Shown here one piece after another: positions 40,363 through 52,902 of a stretch of DNA of 64,000 bases (position 1 is the stretch's first letter; each line of letters opens with the position of its first letter). The notes below the pieces were generated by a model. The model was not told the DNA's origin, made no database searches, and saw only the letters and a program-made list of their open reading frames with translations. Location of the stretch: assembly GCF_036785885.1 (NCBI RefSeq), contig NC_092320.1, positions 11,037,557 to 11,101,556 on the forward strand, in the 5' to 3' direction. Source of the stretch: Coffea arabica (taxonomy: Eukaryota; Streptophyta; Magnoliopsida; Gentianales; Rubiaceae). The position numbers were made by a program, and so were the translations under genes.

Positions 40363-42244
40363 TATTCCTTCTTGCTCTTGTCTCTTGCATTGGGAAATTT
40401 AAAATCGGGTCATCTATCTTTTTACCTGATACAATTATCAACAAAAGAAAACAGCAAACTTCTTTAGGTCCGTTTAGTTTTTTCGTTTAATTCTTTGTAA
40501 AACTACTAACTCACCCCTCTTTATTTGACTTTTGATGTATGTATATATATATATATATATTAAAAAGCAGTAATTGCAATTGTACATATTTTATCATTTA
40601 ATAATGAATTAATCTTTCGCACACTGATAGCGTATACACCGTCATCATTGAATGCATGAAAACTCATTGAATTTAAATTTTATTCGTGTGTCACATATCT
40701 AACCATGATAGTGTATATAAGATTTACTCTTTAACAATTTGTTTGGCTAATGGTGCCGGAATGAAATTAATTTGAAAAAATAGCTAAACATGGAGGGCAC
40801 AATAAATGCGAATGCACACATTTATTTATATGGTAAGTTCCACATAATTTAGATGTCTAAACGAGTACATAATCAAGGCACATCCTCCTTAATAATTAGT
40901 TAACGTTCAAGTGTGTATTGGCAATTATCCTACCCTCCTACTGGAGCCATAGAAGATATTCGGATTGCATTTCTTGAGAGTTTTTGGGGGCATTTTTTAA
41001 GAAACTTTAACACTTATTACTTTTTCAAAATGTGAAGCGTACGCAGATAAAAAAAAAAAAAAAAAAGGTATTGATGTGTTTAAAGTGAAGCGGAACCTTC
41101 CTGCATTCAGTCCTTTCATTGAGAATATTGCATAGGCAATTTAAGAGTTCAAAATGTATTGATGTGTTTAGCATTAATTTTATACAGATTGGAATAAAAA
41201 TTCTTCTACGCTAATAATACCTAGAAGACTACTATTATTTTTTTGCTTTTAGTCCTAGAAACCTCCATAAGTTTGTATTTGCTAAGTTTAATGCAATGTT
41301 TGTTATGTATGATCATATAAAATTAATTTTAATTACATTTCATAGAAATTGAAATAGATTCTGGTTCTTAATAAACTTGAATAGTGCTGTGAAAAACGTC
41401 CAAACTTCACGAACACAAAAGGAAATTATTTGATCCTCGAAGTTTGTTGGAACCTTTGGGGCCTTGAGTAGACCAGACAGCAAAGTGCTTTTCAAGCGGA
41501 TTGGTTTCACAGTTCATGCGTACGAAAGTTGCTTTGCATGAGCAAATCATTGAGGGTTACACCCATTTTTGGCTAACGATAAGCGTCGCTCCCGTGTTCT
41601 CGGATTGCTATTTTTAAGAGTTTCTTTTATAAAAAATACATTATAACGATTTAACGTATATGAGATAAAAAAAATTTTAAAAATATGTTCATAAAAAACG
41701 TCCGAGTTTATAATAATTTCTTAAAATCAACGAAGTTCAAAAAGAGTTTGTCTGCTTGCTTTGTTAGAGGCATTATTAATTAGACGGTTCCAATTAGCAA
41801 TGATTAGACAGCTTGTTTTCTTTCGATTAATTTTCTACTTTCTATATATCAAATTGTTACAGTATGATATTTTTTTACAACAAATTTTTTAAAAGTAGTA
41901 ATTCAAACGGGTTACTCTCTCCAATCTAAAATTATTTTGTTGATACCCATCCAAGTTAAGCCCCTCCCATTCATTTCTTTCTTTTGTTTTTTTTTTTTGG
42001 GAGGGGGGGGGGGCGGTTATGCTAGTTTTGTTACATTAACAACAATAAGAACCAAACCAACCATCTTTAGAGCGCTCGTGAGAATCAAGTTCAATATATT
42101 GTAAATTTTTTTCTTTCAACTTCAATATATCATACATTTCTTTTGAATTGCAGTTTTCTAACAAACAAAAATTTAAATTTTTCATAAACACATATTTTAA
42201 TCAATTTTTTATTTTATATGCATCAAATTCTTACAAATTTATGA
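38251..42244. other. intergenic, no gene recognised
   Basis: AT-rich DNA. Contains a TGTGG pentanucleotide repeat at about 39503-39533, a (TA)n(CA)n microsatellite (listed), a (TA)n run near 40541, and a decayed MITE-like stretch at about 40605-40735. Long frames near 39300-39750 are low-complexity Pro/His/Lys translations and are not credible genes. Confidence 0.5.
40313..40364. repeat. (TA)n(CA)n microsatellite
   Basis: About 11 TA units followed by about 13 CA units. This compound type matches the one in the subtilase intron but in reverse order. Confidence 0.9.
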
Positions 42245-42414
42245 GTGTTTGGATACACATATTATTCCAAATAATATTTCGCTTGCATCATAAATACATT
42301 TCCCAACTCACCTTTTTATATTCCCAATCAACTTTTTATCTCACATACATCACATCACAAAAAGTGCTACAGTAATTATTCCAAATAATATTTCAAATAA
42401 TACTCTATCCAAAC
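42245..42414. mobile_element. MITE, GTTTGGATA family, copy 1
   Basis: Begins GTGTTTGGATACACATATTA and ends TACTCTATCCAAAC. The internal blocks CTTGCATCATAAATACATTT, CTCACCTTTTTATATTCC and CTCACATACATCACATCA match, in reverse orientation, the element at 54850-55020. Two inverted copies of about 170 bp define the family. Confidence 0.7.
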
Positions 42415-43652
42415 AAAAAGTGCTACAGTAATTATTTTTCTGCAAAAACTCTAAAAAAAACTGCGACAACTTTGTCCGGCTTTACGGGAAATTCAACGTA
42501 GCCATTAAGATCAGAGTGACATTTTCCTTCGGTGGTGGGATCGGACGTGTTTGAGGTTATGAACAAACAGTAGAAGCACCAGTAACTTGTTGTACGTGCC
42601 CAGTTTGATGAATGTCACGTGAAGCAACAGCACACTGGTCATAAATCATAATAGTACCTATGTATTTAAGTATCTGAAAAAAATAAAATTCCTGATTAGT
42701 CCATCCCCATCCCCACCAGTCACCATTCACCACCATTCCCGTCCCCATCGCCCGATCTCCCAATCACCTGGATCTGAGTATTTAATGGGGGAGTTGGTAC
42801 TCGAATGCTGATTTGGATCACTAAATGGGCTGGCTACCCCTCTTCTTCCGTCCGTTCATTTTGGGTTGGGCTTTTACGGTTGATCCCAGTGCTAATGATT
42901 CTTCATTCTCAACAACTTCACTGCCTATTTTGCCCATTTGTGGATCTAAACTCGTTGCAAAATCTCCCCATTTGTTATATTTTTTTGAAAAATATTATTA
43001 TTTGCTCTCGCACCATTTATTTAATCATGTAATTTAATAAATAAAAATCATATGATAAAAATGATAGCGAGAGTGCAGATAACATTTTCTTATATTTTTC
43101 GTATTGTTATCCTAGTATCTACATTGCACCGTACAATTATTGATGCCTTGGATGACCACTTTAACTCTCTCTCTTTTTCATTCTCTATTTGACTATATTC
43201 CGTTTTGTAGAAAAAAGAATAAAGAATGCCGTCTTTTTCTTCTGGAATTACCTGTTCTACAAGCAAAGATGCGACAAAGGAAAGAAAAGATCTCTTTCTT
43301 TGTTTACCAAAACTTTTTGTACAAATTATTGCCAAAAAAAAAAAGAAAAAAGAAGAAGACGAAACCTGAAAGTGATTAATTCGCTCGGGTTTATGTTTAC
43401 TGGAGGGGAATCATTTACAGCAACTGGGAAGCAAGATTTACCTAACACTATGAACTTTGTGAAGTTAATCAGCTCCAAAATATTCTTCTCACAACAGAAA
43501 ATTGACAGAGAATCACAAGCATTGGAGGGAGTTGTGGGTGGCAAGGTACGAGGGATTGTAAGTAAGAGATTTTGGATTAAACACCTTCGACTTATTATTT
43601 TTTTAAAAAAATTTATTTTATTTTATTGATATGAAAAAGAAAATAAAAACTA
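42415..43652. other. intergenic, no gene recognised
   Basis: No feature supported. Open frames on both strands are rich in Phe/Lys from T and A runs. Confidence 0.45.
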
Positions 43653-44362
43653 GGAGAGGACTAGAGCTGTAAACGAACCGAAACGAACCGAGTATCTCAT
43701 GTTTGAGCTCTGTTCGTTAAGCGATTCGAACTCCGTTCGTGTTCGTTCGTTAACTTTCGAACTCTAAACCTGTGTTCGTGTTTGGCTTGTAAAGTAAAGT
43801 TCGTGTTCGTGTTCGTGTTCGACTCATTTAACATAAACGAGCTGTTCGCGAACACGCTCGAAAAGTTCGAATCCAGATTATTTTAGGCCTTAAATATGCC
43901 ACACAAATCATTAATCATCCTAAAAAATAATTAAAATACTAAATGACTAAATTCCATTATTCAATAACTTATAACTGCATAACCAACATTAACATAAAAA
44001 CAACAAATAAAACAAAGTAATTTGTCCTTCAAATATAAAAATTCAGCCATAAGACAAGTACAAATTTTCAGCAGCGGCCAATGGGGAAGGAAAACAAAAG
44101 TAAGGTTGGAAAGGGAAGGGAAAAGTTTTAGAATTTCTTATGAGTAACCCTAAAATTTGTTAAATGATAATTATGTCCTTGTTCGCGAACGCTCGTTAAA
44201 ATTCGCGAACATGTTCGTGTTCGCTCGATTATTAAACGAACAAAAAAATTCGTTCGTGTTCGTTCGTTTAAGGCTTTCGAACGAGCCTTTAACGAATACG
44301 AACGAGCCGAAACGAACCGAGCTAACGAACAGCTCGGTTCGTTTAACAGCTCTGGAGAGGAC
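43653..44362. mobile_element. hAT- or Mutator-like non-autonomous element with GTTCG-rich arms
   Basis: Ends read TAGAGCTGTAAACGAACCGA on the left and, in reverse, AGAGCTGTTAAACGAACCGA on the right. The arms carry arrays of CGTTCGTG/GAACGAAC words in inverted order around an AT-rich middle. GGAGAGGAC flanks both sides (43653-43661 and 44354-44362): nine bases as a Mutator-type duplication, or eight (GAGAGGAC) with terminal C/TAGAGC as a hAT. The open frame at 44157-44453 is a translation of these repeats, not a gene. Confidence 0.7.
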
Positions 44363-45248
44363 CAAACTTAACCTCCAATACACAAGCTTGTCATTTTACA
44401 ATCACATTCTTCTTCGATCTCCTGAATCATCAAAATCTTCAGCAACATGCTAGCACGAGGCTAGGTAACCATCTAAACCGTAATTGTTGATAGCACAAAC
44501 GTGGTCTTGAAATCATTAGCATACAAGTATGATCAGGGCACTATAACTTTTAAGCATTTTAACTTCTAATGCATTTTTAAGGGAATCTCGAATTATTCCC
44601 AAATAATTTAACTTTTCCCAAGGTAAGAAATAATTAATAGTGAGAGCGGACCGGTAGTCCTAAACATCAATTGAAGAAGCGCTAGCTGGAAGCAAGATGA
44701 CAATAAGTCCAACCCTATGTTAAGAAATGCCTGTAAAGTTATACCAATAGGAGACTTCGTTGCCACAAATATTCTCGAAAAGTCTAGGGCAGCCAAACTT
44801 CAAAAAAGTTAACATAGACTTTGTAATATGATACCATTGAAGCCAAAAGAATTTAAGATTTGAATTCTGGACCTTAGAAAAAAAAAGAAAAGAAAAGAAA
44901 AGAAAAGAAGAAACAAGTTTCAAAAACCTATTAGTAAGCCGTGTATAGTTTAGGCGACGTAATTACTCATGTGCTTTTTTATATTGGCCACCGGGGACGT
45001 ACAAGATAAGCCATACTCATTTCCGGATGTATCTTACACTCAAACAAGATTCTTGCATTATATATGCTACTATGCTTTGTGCATGTATAACACTATAATT
45101 GGTCAATCAATACCTGCTGCCAAACTTTTGATCTTTGAAATACCAGCCTATACGCCTTTATTGCGGGTTATAAATGATGATCGCTGTCTTGATTCATTGG
45201 AAGCAATTTCGCTAAAACATTGCGCTTACTGTTACTTGGATACAGGAA
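44363..45248. other. upstream region of the LURP-one-related gene
   Basis: Contains an AAAAG microsatellite near 44886-44908. No gene recognised; the last few hundred bases should hold the promoter and leader of the gene at 45249, but no convincing TATA box was picked. Confidence 0.4.
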
Positions 45249-46256
45249 ATGATGACTGGTAATTCGATCAGCAAAGTGCCTGTAGTGAGTAAGCAATACT
45301 GTTCAGGTTCTGAGATAGTTCTTTATGTACGAAGGAGGCCACATGTGGTGAATGGAGGCGGCTTTGTGGTCGTAGATGGTAATCAAAAGATTGTTTTCAG
45401 GGTTGATGGTTGTGGGATTCTTGGAAGGAAGGAGGAGCTGGTTGTAAGGGCTGGCGATGGTAGTGAATTGCTGCTCGTAAGGAGAAAGGTACTCATCTCT
45501 ATCTCTTGCTTGAGCTTTACAGTTTATCTATCAAAAAGCTTTCGTGGTCATATAGAATTATACCAAGATGAATAGTTTCTGAACTCGAGGACCGTGGAGG
45601 ATTGAAGCTTTAGCTTCATAACTCTGTGTGGTCACGTCCGACAATCAATCGTCCCAGGCGATTGTGGCTAAAACCACAAATGCTAAGTCCCTTTCCAAGT
45701 ATTTTACTCTCACTTGCAATGTAGCGTAATTACTGATCTTTTTCCAGGGAGGAGTTATGGAAGCACTAAGCCTTTGCAGAAGATGGAGGGGATATGCACA
45801 CGACTTGGAAGGATCTCAGAAGCCAATTTTCTGCTTGAGAGAACCCTCCAATTCATGTCTGTGGATGAAAAATCCCATAACAATATCCGTTACATCAAAC
45901 GAGTATAGAGGTTTCAGGGATTTTGAGATCAGAGGTGACTTTACCAACAGGAATTGCAGCATAGTTGACTCCAGCGGCAGGATCGCAGCACAGGTTTTTC
46001 ATACCGGCTACTTTATTTTTGAGATGAACCTGTTGTATATCATATCTGAATCTGATTCAACCTAAACGTTACAAATTATAGCGCTCTTTTTTTGGTTCTT
46101 GTGTATGAGCAGGTAGGAATGTGTAAGGAAGTGGAGGTAGTAATGGCAAGCAGGGAACTGTATAATGTGGTGGTGAAGCCTGGAATTGATCAGGCCTTTG
46201 TTTTCGGAGTCATTGCTATTCTGGACTACATATACGATGGCTCCACCAGATGCTGA
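45249..46256 (+). CDS. LOR: LURP-one-related (DUF567, tubby-like fold) protein
   Basis: Exons 45249-45488, 45748-45993 and 46113-46256 give 209 aa; all junctions are in phase 0. The protein matches the LURP-one-related family: RRRPHVVNGGGFVVVDGNQK, IVFRVDGCGILG, RRWRGYAHDLEG, FEIRGDFTNRNCSIVDSSGR, and the hallmark C-terminal helix VVKPGIDQAFVFGVIAILDY. Structures in this family are a 12-strand barrel round a hydrophobic helix. LURP1 is needed for basal defence against an oomycete; for most members the role is unknown. Among Arabidopsis members it recalls LOR6 and LOR16. The second ATG at 45252 is an equally possible start. Confidence 0.92.
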
Positions 46257-47579
46257 AGCCCGAAGCAGATCAAACCAAGAAAAATATGTCTTGCTTCATT
46301 TGTCAATGTCATCAGACATGACAAAATTACATTTGCAGTTGCGAAGGAGTCCTACATATAATTGTTTGGTTCTTATTTTATTGCTAATTGGTGTTACTAT
46401 ATGTTAAATTTGAATTATTATTCATACAGAAAAACACGTTCTACTTTATCAGTTTTTTGTACTTGAATCTTCTTGCTACGCAACTGCCGGTTGGGCGATT
46501 AGATTGGCACTTCATACCTTTTACTTGGTTGCGAATATAACTTTTTTCACCTTCCAGATTCTCTTTCAATTCCCACCATACATTGCTCCTGAATCCAGAG
46601 ATTATTATTAGCAAGAACCACCAAAAGTAAATCCTTTCTTCAGTCAAAGATTATGAACCAGAAAAAGCAAAAAGAATCCTCTGACCTTACGCCATTAAGC
46701 ATTCATGCATGGAAGTATTATTCGGTTCGAACAAATTTTGACCAATACTATGAGTTTTTTTTTTTTCAATTAAATCCACGACAATGAACGGTGGCGTAAC
46801 AATCATTTTCTCCTGTACCGTGCCTTGTACGTAAATTATAGTTCTATTTGTTGTTTGTTTTCCCCTTCCGAAAATTGGGTTTTCTTTCCTTTCAGTTAGT
46901 AAAAAAAATTGGAATCTTGGGGTAATGAATAATAATTAGCGAGTGCTCTCAGCTTTAGGAATTTTTTCTATTAGTGATATTCAAGCAAACCAGATAAAAT
47001 ACTTATAGAGGTTAAAGAAATTCACCCCTGGAATGGTCCAACAAGTGCGGCACAAAAAATGAAAAAAAAAGCACAACAATAATGGAATTGATATAAATTA
47101 GTATAAACAACCTCTCGCCCTTTGTTTTTGCCTATGTTTGCTTTCGTCGTGAGTAATTTTTGCTACCTTTATTGCTCTCTTCCCCTCTTGTCCTCCCTCT
47201 TCATCTCTCCAAATGTGGTTTGGTAATTTCTTATTTTTCCCCCCGTTTTTTTTGGTTTTTTGGTTTTCAGTGTTCTCAAATTGATGGTTGGTGACAAGAT
47301 TAGGTATTATTGGAGGTGAAGAATTAAGAGATATAGGTTTTGGCATAGAAGAAGGTTGCAAATTGGGATGTTGTAAAAAATAATGACAATTTTGGAATGC
47401 ATACATTGGTGCTCGATGGGAATTTGGCTTCGAGCAAAGTATCAATTAAATTCCCGAGTTGGGGGTTTGATGGGATCAGAAATTCAGGACTATAGGAATT
47501 CCTCGTGGTTGGGAATTTTGGATTGCCTGAATTAGTGGAATTGCATGGAATTTGAGGTAAAGCTGGTAGTTGATAGTGG
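46257..47579. other. intergenic, no gene recognised
   Basis: Includes the 3' flank of the LURP-one-related gene. No gene signal. The minus-strand frames around 47098-47638 (Pro/Ser/Asn-rich) overlap a LINE relic in another frame and are taken as chance. Confidence 0.45.
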
Positions 47580-47800
47580 CTAGGAAGTGAAGACTGGACA
47601 TGGGAGATGGAAGTGAAGAAAGATAGAACATGATGCAAAAATCACGAAAGACCTTTCCAATTTGCATCCTAACTTCACTAGTGCATCGGCACATCTGTTG
47701 GCTTCGCGAAATACATGCCGGAGCTTAACTTGCCGGAGCTCTGGAATCCATGAGAATAGGATGTAAGGAGTGATTTGGATCCTCTGTCAAGCGCTAAACA
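47580..47800 (-). pseudogene. LINE-type RNase H domain relic
   Basis: On the minus strand one frame reads RLTEDPNHSLHPILMDSRA, and after a one-base shift a second continues ELRQVKLRHVFREANRCADA then LVKLGCKLERSFVIF. HVFREANRCADALVKLG is the conserved end of the RVT_3 RNase H domain of plant LINEs and related genes. Upstream reverse transcriptase sequence was not found. It is a fragment with at least one frameshift. Confidence 0.65.
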
Positions 47801-48270
47801 ACCAAATTTTACAAACTCATGTATTGAGTTTCCTCCCAACGAAAAGGAAAAAAAATTACTACTGAACTGAAAACAACTTAACATTATAGAATATTTGATA
47901 ATTTGTCTGGCTCAGATTTCTTGCACACCAGAAGCAAATAATTTCTTGACATGCATGTTTCGCCTGCCGCACCAGCCATAGATGATAGACCATAACCCAT
48001 AAGTCAAGCAAAATGATTGGTCTAGCCTGGTGTGAATTCCACAGATCCAACCTCAGGAAGTTCTAGATAGTTGCTAGTGGGAATTCCACAGAATTAAAGG
48101 TTCGTTACATCTAAAGACCAAGACCATGTCAACCTGTCGTTTGTTTTTTTTTTTTTTTTTGGTCTTTTGGACCTTGGATGTGAATGTGGAAAATTAGCGC
48201 CATGGAATTAAAATGGAAGACCCAATCAGCATGCTTTCTGCGGTGTGCACTTGTTCTCTGTCTCCTTCAT
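47801..48270. other. upstream region of the lipid-transfer-like gene
   Basis: Distal promoter of the 8-Cys protein gene. A T run of 18 stands near 48145. Nothing else supported. Confidence 0.4.
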
Positions 48271-48273
48271 GAG

Positions 48274-48286
48274 CCTATAAATATAC
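48274..48286 (+). promoter_or_regulatory. TATA box of the lipid-transfer-like gene
   Basis: CCTATAAATATAC is a near-ideal plant TATA box about 100 bp ahead of the start codon at 48376, giving a leader of about 65-70 nt. Confidence 0.65.
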
Positions 48287-48375
48287 ACATTGGACATAAT
48301 TAATCACACGAGCAACAAGAAGCATAAATTACAAGTAATACAGGCAGCATATCGATCACTTGACAGCAACTGACG

Positions 48376-48860
48376 ATGGCATCAATGAGGGAGAGAACAA
48401 TGGGATTAATCCTACTGGTGGTACTCGTGCTAGGAAATTGGCGTAGTAGTTGTGGCATAGGAGGCGCCAATGCTCAGTTGAGTCCCAGTGAATGCAACCA
48501 AGAAAGAAGGCTTATTGAAAATTCATGCAGGCCGGTTGCTTTTGGTGCACAGCCCTCGGCCGGTTGCTGTCAGCTGGTTAGGGCGGCTCACGTCGAATGC
48601 GTGTGTCCTTATGTGACTCCCAAATTGGCAGCCTTAGTTGGGGCACAACGTATGATCAAGCTGGTCCGAGGTTGTGGGAGGCCTGTCCCTCCAAACTTCA
48701 GATGTGGCAGTAAGCTCTCTCTCTCTCTCTCTCTCCATCCATATCATTCCTTACAAAGCTTAATTCTCTCTTCTTGTTGCCTTGTTGCTGCTACGTACTT
48801 GATTCTATGAACTTATATGATTCCTTCTCTATATACGCAGGTATCACCACTCCACCATGA
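48376..48860 (+). CDS. secreted 8-Cys lipid-transfer / protease-inhibitor-like protein
   Basis: Exons 48376-48709 and 48841-48860 give 117 aa; the intron splits a Ser codon near the C-terminus, a usual place in this family. A signal peptide (about residues 1-34, hydrophobic GLILLVVLVLG, ending GANA) precedes a complete eight-cysteine pattern C-C-CC-CxC-C-C: SEC, NSC, GCC, ECVC, GC, RCG. This is the AAI/LTSS fold, four disulfides around a lipid-binding cavity. The CGRPVPPNFRCGS ending recalls the small DIR1-related or At4g33550-like group rather than classic nsLTP1. Role unproven; lipid binding or transfer in the apoplast is likely. The intron opens with a CT microsatellite. Confidence 0.88.
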
Positions 48861-49418
48861 AAATAAATGGCCAAATTGATCGCTTTATATTTACGTTAGA
48901 AGATGAATGAACGAATAATGAGGAGGGATATGATGCAGTATGCATGCACCTCCGTGCTTTCGGATTTGTTGTCCCGCAGTACGTGTAACAAATCCATGCA
49001 TGTCCTAATAAAGAAGAGGGATGTTATAAATCTGTACTTCGTATAATTAGGTGTGAATTTATTATTATGGTGTAGTAGGGATTTAGCCTAATTACACAAA
49101 AATGTTGTCATCCAATACTAATAGTACGTAGGCCTTCAATATGTTTTTGCCTCGATATATTTGATTTTTCACGCTTATAATTTGTGTTCCTAATTTAGAT
49201 CCTCCACAGTCTATATGACTAATTAATGCTGGTTCTGCTACATCATTGGTCGTTTCAACATGCACAAAATAAGAAAAGGTTAACACTTGATTGATAGGCT
49301 TCAATGGTCCAGAATGATGAATTAACACTGCTATATGAAGCTATGAATCGTTTCAACTAAATACTTAAAAAACTGGGAATGCATCCATTGTAGTAAAAAC
49401 TAGAAGGATGCATACGAA
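48861..49418. other. downstream of the lipid-transfer-like gene
   Basis: Probable 3' UTR (an AATAAAG word stands near 49007) followed by AT-rich DNA. No gene seen. Confidence 0.4.
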
Positions 49419-50189
49419 TTAATGGATCGGGTGATGATCATGGGCATCGGCTGTTGATAATTTCCTGGGTTGAAGCTTGATTGGGAGGCCCATTGCAGGG
49501 TAAGGCATGATCACTGGTCTAGTTCATTACCTCCCGGAAGCCCAAAAAGCTGAGTACAAGTAACCTTGAAAAGCAATTTTCTTCATTAAAGGAACCACGC
49601 ATATGGAGTCTTTATCACTTAGCTCCTGCAGCGATTGCATCTTTAGTTAATGGAAACCAACAAATTAGAATGTAGAACTGCAAGAAAATAAGCCCCGAAG
49701 CCATAGCCAGGGGCAAGTTATATAGAGCTCAGGTTCAAATGCCAGCACCAATGCTTCCGATGTGATCTGACATTCTGATTATAACCCCATTTTCAGGGTT
49801 GAACGTACCAGTTAGATGGAGGCATCTGCCTGCCTCCAACGGTTTGAGAATTCTCTAATTTATTGACAGAGTTAATTGTCTTATTTGTATTCTAAAAGTA
49901 GCATCATTCATCCCTCGTAGAGAATTAGAAGTTATAAAATTGCCTTTCAACTGTAAATGTATACGAGTGCTCTGAGGTCTTGAATACTACTGGCCCGTAC
50001 TCGTCTTCACGCTCCTGAACCCAATCATGGACCTTGTCTTTCTTTAGTGCTCTGAGATAGCCGACGGTCTCTCCGATGAGAGGGAAACCAAGTCTCCCTG
50101 GAGGGACCTTTTTTCTTGGAATTTGATAGAATGCATATCAAGTAGTGACCTCCAGAAACGGCTAGTATGGTTGCTAAAACGAGAACCAT
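49419..50189 (-). pseudogene. cytochrome P450 relic, CYP85 clan
   Basis: On the minus strand three separate P450 pieces keep their proper order. First, 50189 to about 49950: a hydrophobic anchor (MVLVLATILAVSGGHYLICI), then after a one-base shift VPPGRLGFPLIGETVGYLRA and WVQEREDEYGPVVFKTS. Second, about 49640-49535: LQELSDKDSICVVPLMKKIA, and after another one-base shift VTCTQLFGLPGGNEL. Third, about 49505-49419: MPYPAMGLPIKLQPRK, the usual C-terminus. The I-helix, ExxR and heme-cysteine regions are missing. The pieces resemble CYP728-like or related CYP85-clan enzymes from memory. No function is possible. Confidence 0.72.
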
Positions 50190-50934
50190 ATACGAGAGTC
50201 TTGATCCAATGGGTTCTCTGGGGTTTTCCGGGATTTACATTTCCTTGAAGAATTGATCGGAAAGACGATGAAAAACATCAAAAGCCAACAATTTATCGTC
50301 TATAATGCATGCTAGAGGTGGTTACATCAAAGTTTTACTTTGAAATAAAAGTCAGTCATGGAGGAAGCGGCCGGGTTCACTAATGCCAAGATGACGAAAA
50401 CAAATACTCCAGCCAGAACCAGAAGGTGTGACTGGTTAACAAGAAACCTGATATAATCCACCATATTTTCAGTTTGGTTCATTTTTACATACTCCCAAAG
50501 TTAAAATATTCCTCCAATAAGCCAAATATACAATCAAAACTTGATCATATTCAAATATCAAAACCTGGACCAAATCGGCACATAATTGAGTCGCAACTTG
50601 CGCGTGATAAAAGTGCAAACAAAAGGCACGAACCCAATCTCTTGCTGATATTCAGGAAGGGAAGAAAAAAAAAACTAGAGATAACTAAGAGACAATGCAA
50701 AAAATCAACATCCAATCAATCAAGGTTCAGTCTTGATGTTGTCACGAAATAACTAATAATTAGTCATTATATTTCCAACTGTTTGTAGGCGGCTGTGAGG
50801 AGAATGTACATTGCCCAAGCAAAGGGAGCATTTACACTAATAACAGTCCACAATCAGGGACATCGCCTAAACTATCACCTATTGGCCTGGTCAAGATTCA
50901 CGAGTCACCATTACCAGGTCACACCTCATTCTGC
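50190..50934. other. between the P450 relic and the CCX gene
   Basis: Should contain the 3' UTR of the minus-strand CCX gene. No further gene signal. Confidence 0.4.
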
Positions 50935-52902
50935 TCATCCACTCATCGATTCATCATTCAGCGCTAAACTGGCTCTGAATGATAGAAAGAGCAAGTAGAT
51001 GACCATGAGGCCCATTCCTAACAGTTTGGTCGGACGCATATTGTTCCATGGCAACACAGCTAGAGACCAAACAAGTCCTAAGACAACAAAACCCAATGTA
51101 AAATACAAGCTAGAATCCCTGGGAACAACGTATGATGAAGGTCTGTCGGACCAGGCTCCAAGGAGCAAAGAGATACCCAAGCCAGCAAGAGTATTGAACA
51201 TAGGTCCTGCAAAACATCCTGACATGGCAATCTGCACCCCATCACCACCATTCATCGCCATCGCAACATTCGACATTAAATCACCCATCGAATTACCCCA
51301 TGCCATTACGGTTAATGCAAGCAAAGACGGTTGGATTCCAAATATGACTCCGAAAGCTACTAGTAGGGCAACAAGCTCATTCGCAACAATGTAAAACCAG
51401 ACGATGCTCATAAGAAAGCCTCCCAAAACCCATGGAAGGACAAACCTTTGAGGTGGATGATCTGCTTTGGTGTATACAAATGCAAGCACTCCAAGCGTAC
51501 CACCAACTACAGCACCAGCGAGATACACAGTAGCTTTGGCAAGAAAACTGACATCATCTCGAGTATTCCAAAGGAAGGCCAAGAGCAGCGGTGCCAAAAA
51601 GGCACTGGCAACAGCATAACCCTTTGACCATCTCTCCTCATCAACTATGGGAATTGTTGACCGTCTTGGGATTGTCAAGGGTAATTCCAGCCACGAGCAA
51701 AGTTTAGAACAGGAGAAAGGTGATTGATCACTAACCGATTGATCACTAACCGTGTCCTCTTCATTCCAACCCCATAAGAATTTTGGACTACCTGTACCAC
51801 TAACCTTTATTACTTCATTTGAATAAATGGCTACATTTGAAGCCCACATCCAATGGGGCAGCTTATCTTGAAGACTAGTCGATGCTTCAGCAGAATCTGA
51901 CTGAAGGAGAGGAGTCTGTACGGACTCACTTTCTACAGCTTCATTAGCTAGCCTATTTCCGCTAACAGGTAACAATAATGAATCCGCTGAATTCGGCTTG
52001 CAGCTCCACGGATGCTTCTTAATTACCTCACTTGCAGCAACAAAAAGAGCATAAACAACATAGATTGAGACAAATCCAATTGCCCCTCCTACAGTGACAT
52101 CACCAACGATCAGAATAACGAGTAAAGCACCAAGGGCAACAAGAAAGAAACACACGTCCCGTATAAAACATTTCTTATCAATCCTCACGTTTCGCTCTGA
52201 AACGCATAAGGAGACAGTTCCCGCAACAACACAGACCACAAAAACAGCCCCGCCAAGCACACTATTCAATCCCACCTCGCCAGAATCACGGCCTACAAAA
52301 GCAGCAATACTAGAAAATACATCAGGAGCCCCATTACCCAATGGAAGCAGAGTCACCCCTGCAACCGTGGGCGGCAACTTCAACAAGTTTGAGAGCTTTT
52401 CAAGACTACAACAGAAGTAATCTGCGGCAGTATTTCCCAATAAATAGAACAAAACTACCAACCAAATTCCCAAAATGACGGACCCCAAAGCGCTAAACTT
52501 CTGACAGACACAGTAAAAGAACAGGATATAATTGAAAAATCCCCCTGAATTGCATTGTGGGTTGGCTCTCAAGTATTCGCATTTGGTCCCGTAACCGGTG
52601 TGGTTATACAATCCTGAGCATATAAGAGAAGGACTCTTGTTTGTAGTAAGAACGCCGTTCTCAACACTATTCTCTTGAGTTTTCCGTCGGATGACCTCAA
52701 TCCCACTAGCCTTATCTTCAAAATCCCGACTTTTGGAAATCCAAATATGGGAAAGTATGGGACTAGACTTATCAGAGAATGGACTTTGAAGAATTTCTCG
52801 ATGATGGGCTAATAAGAAAAGCAAGACCAAGAAACTCATCACATTGAAACTTCCACGAAATTTTGTGGGTTTACAAAAACTAAAACACGTCAAAATGTTC
52901 AT
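50935..52902 (-). CDS. CCX: cation/calcium exchanger (CCX family)
   Basis: One uninterrupted coding exon on the minus strand, 655 aa, starting at ATG 52902; the longer frame to 52929 would begin with TTG. CCX proteins are membrane antiporters of the Ca2+/cation superfamily moving K+, Na+, Ca2+ or Mn2+ against H+. Visible: an N-terminal hydrophobic segment, a Cys-containing luminal loop ([18 protein letters not shown]), [11 protein letters not shown], first alpha repeat [17 protein letters not shown] (GNGAPD at 189-194), a long hydrophilic central loop (about 300-430), and second alpha repeat [20 protein letters not shown] (GNSMGD at 536-541), with about 12-13 membrane segments. Both ion-binding motifs are intact. 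Closest to CCX3/CCX4 as I recall. Ion and membrane are not decided by the sequence. Confidence 0.93.
   Translation of the reverse strand: MNILTCFSFCKPTKFRGSFNVMSFLVLLFLLAHHREILQSPFSDKSSPILSHIWISKSRDFEDKASGIEVIRRKTQENSVENGVLTTNKSPSLICSGLYNHTGYGTKCEYLRANPQCNSGGFFNYILFFYCVCQKFSALGSVILGIWLVVLFYLLGNTAADYFCCSLEKLSNLLKLPPTVAGVTLLPLGNGAPDVFSSIAAFVGRDSGEVGLNSVLGGAVFVVCVVAGTVSLCVSERNVRIDKKCFIRDVCFFLVALGALLVILIVGDVTVGGAIGFVSIYVVYALFVAASEVIKKHPWSCKPNSADSLLLPVSGNRLANEAVESESVQTPLLQSDSAEASTSLQDKLPHWMWASNVAIYSNEVIKVSGTGSPKFLWGWNEEDTVSDQSVSDQSPFSCSKLCSWLELPLTIPRRSTIPIVDEERWSKGYAVASAFLAPLLLAFLWNTRDDVSFLAKATVYLAGAVVGGTLGVLAFVYTKADHPPQRFVLPWVLGGFLMSIVWFYIVANELVALLVAFGVIFGIQPSLLALTVMAWGNSMGDLMSNVAMAMNGGDGVQIAMSGCFAGPMFNTLAGLGISLLLGAWSDRPSSYVVPRDSSLYFTLGFVVLGLVWSLAVLPWNNMRPTKLLGMGLMVIYLLFLSFRASLALNDESMSG

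Noticed and set aside
43653-44453. Arg/Glu/Asn-rich frame as a gene (44157-44453)
   Set aside because: It is the translation of GTTCG-type repeats in a transposon arm and continues across the element's end into flanking DNA.
47324-47638. Pro/Ser-rich minus frame resembling a MYB (GAMYB-like) C-terminus
   Set aside because: The same DNA in another frame continues a clear LINE RNase H relic; the resemblance is only in composition.
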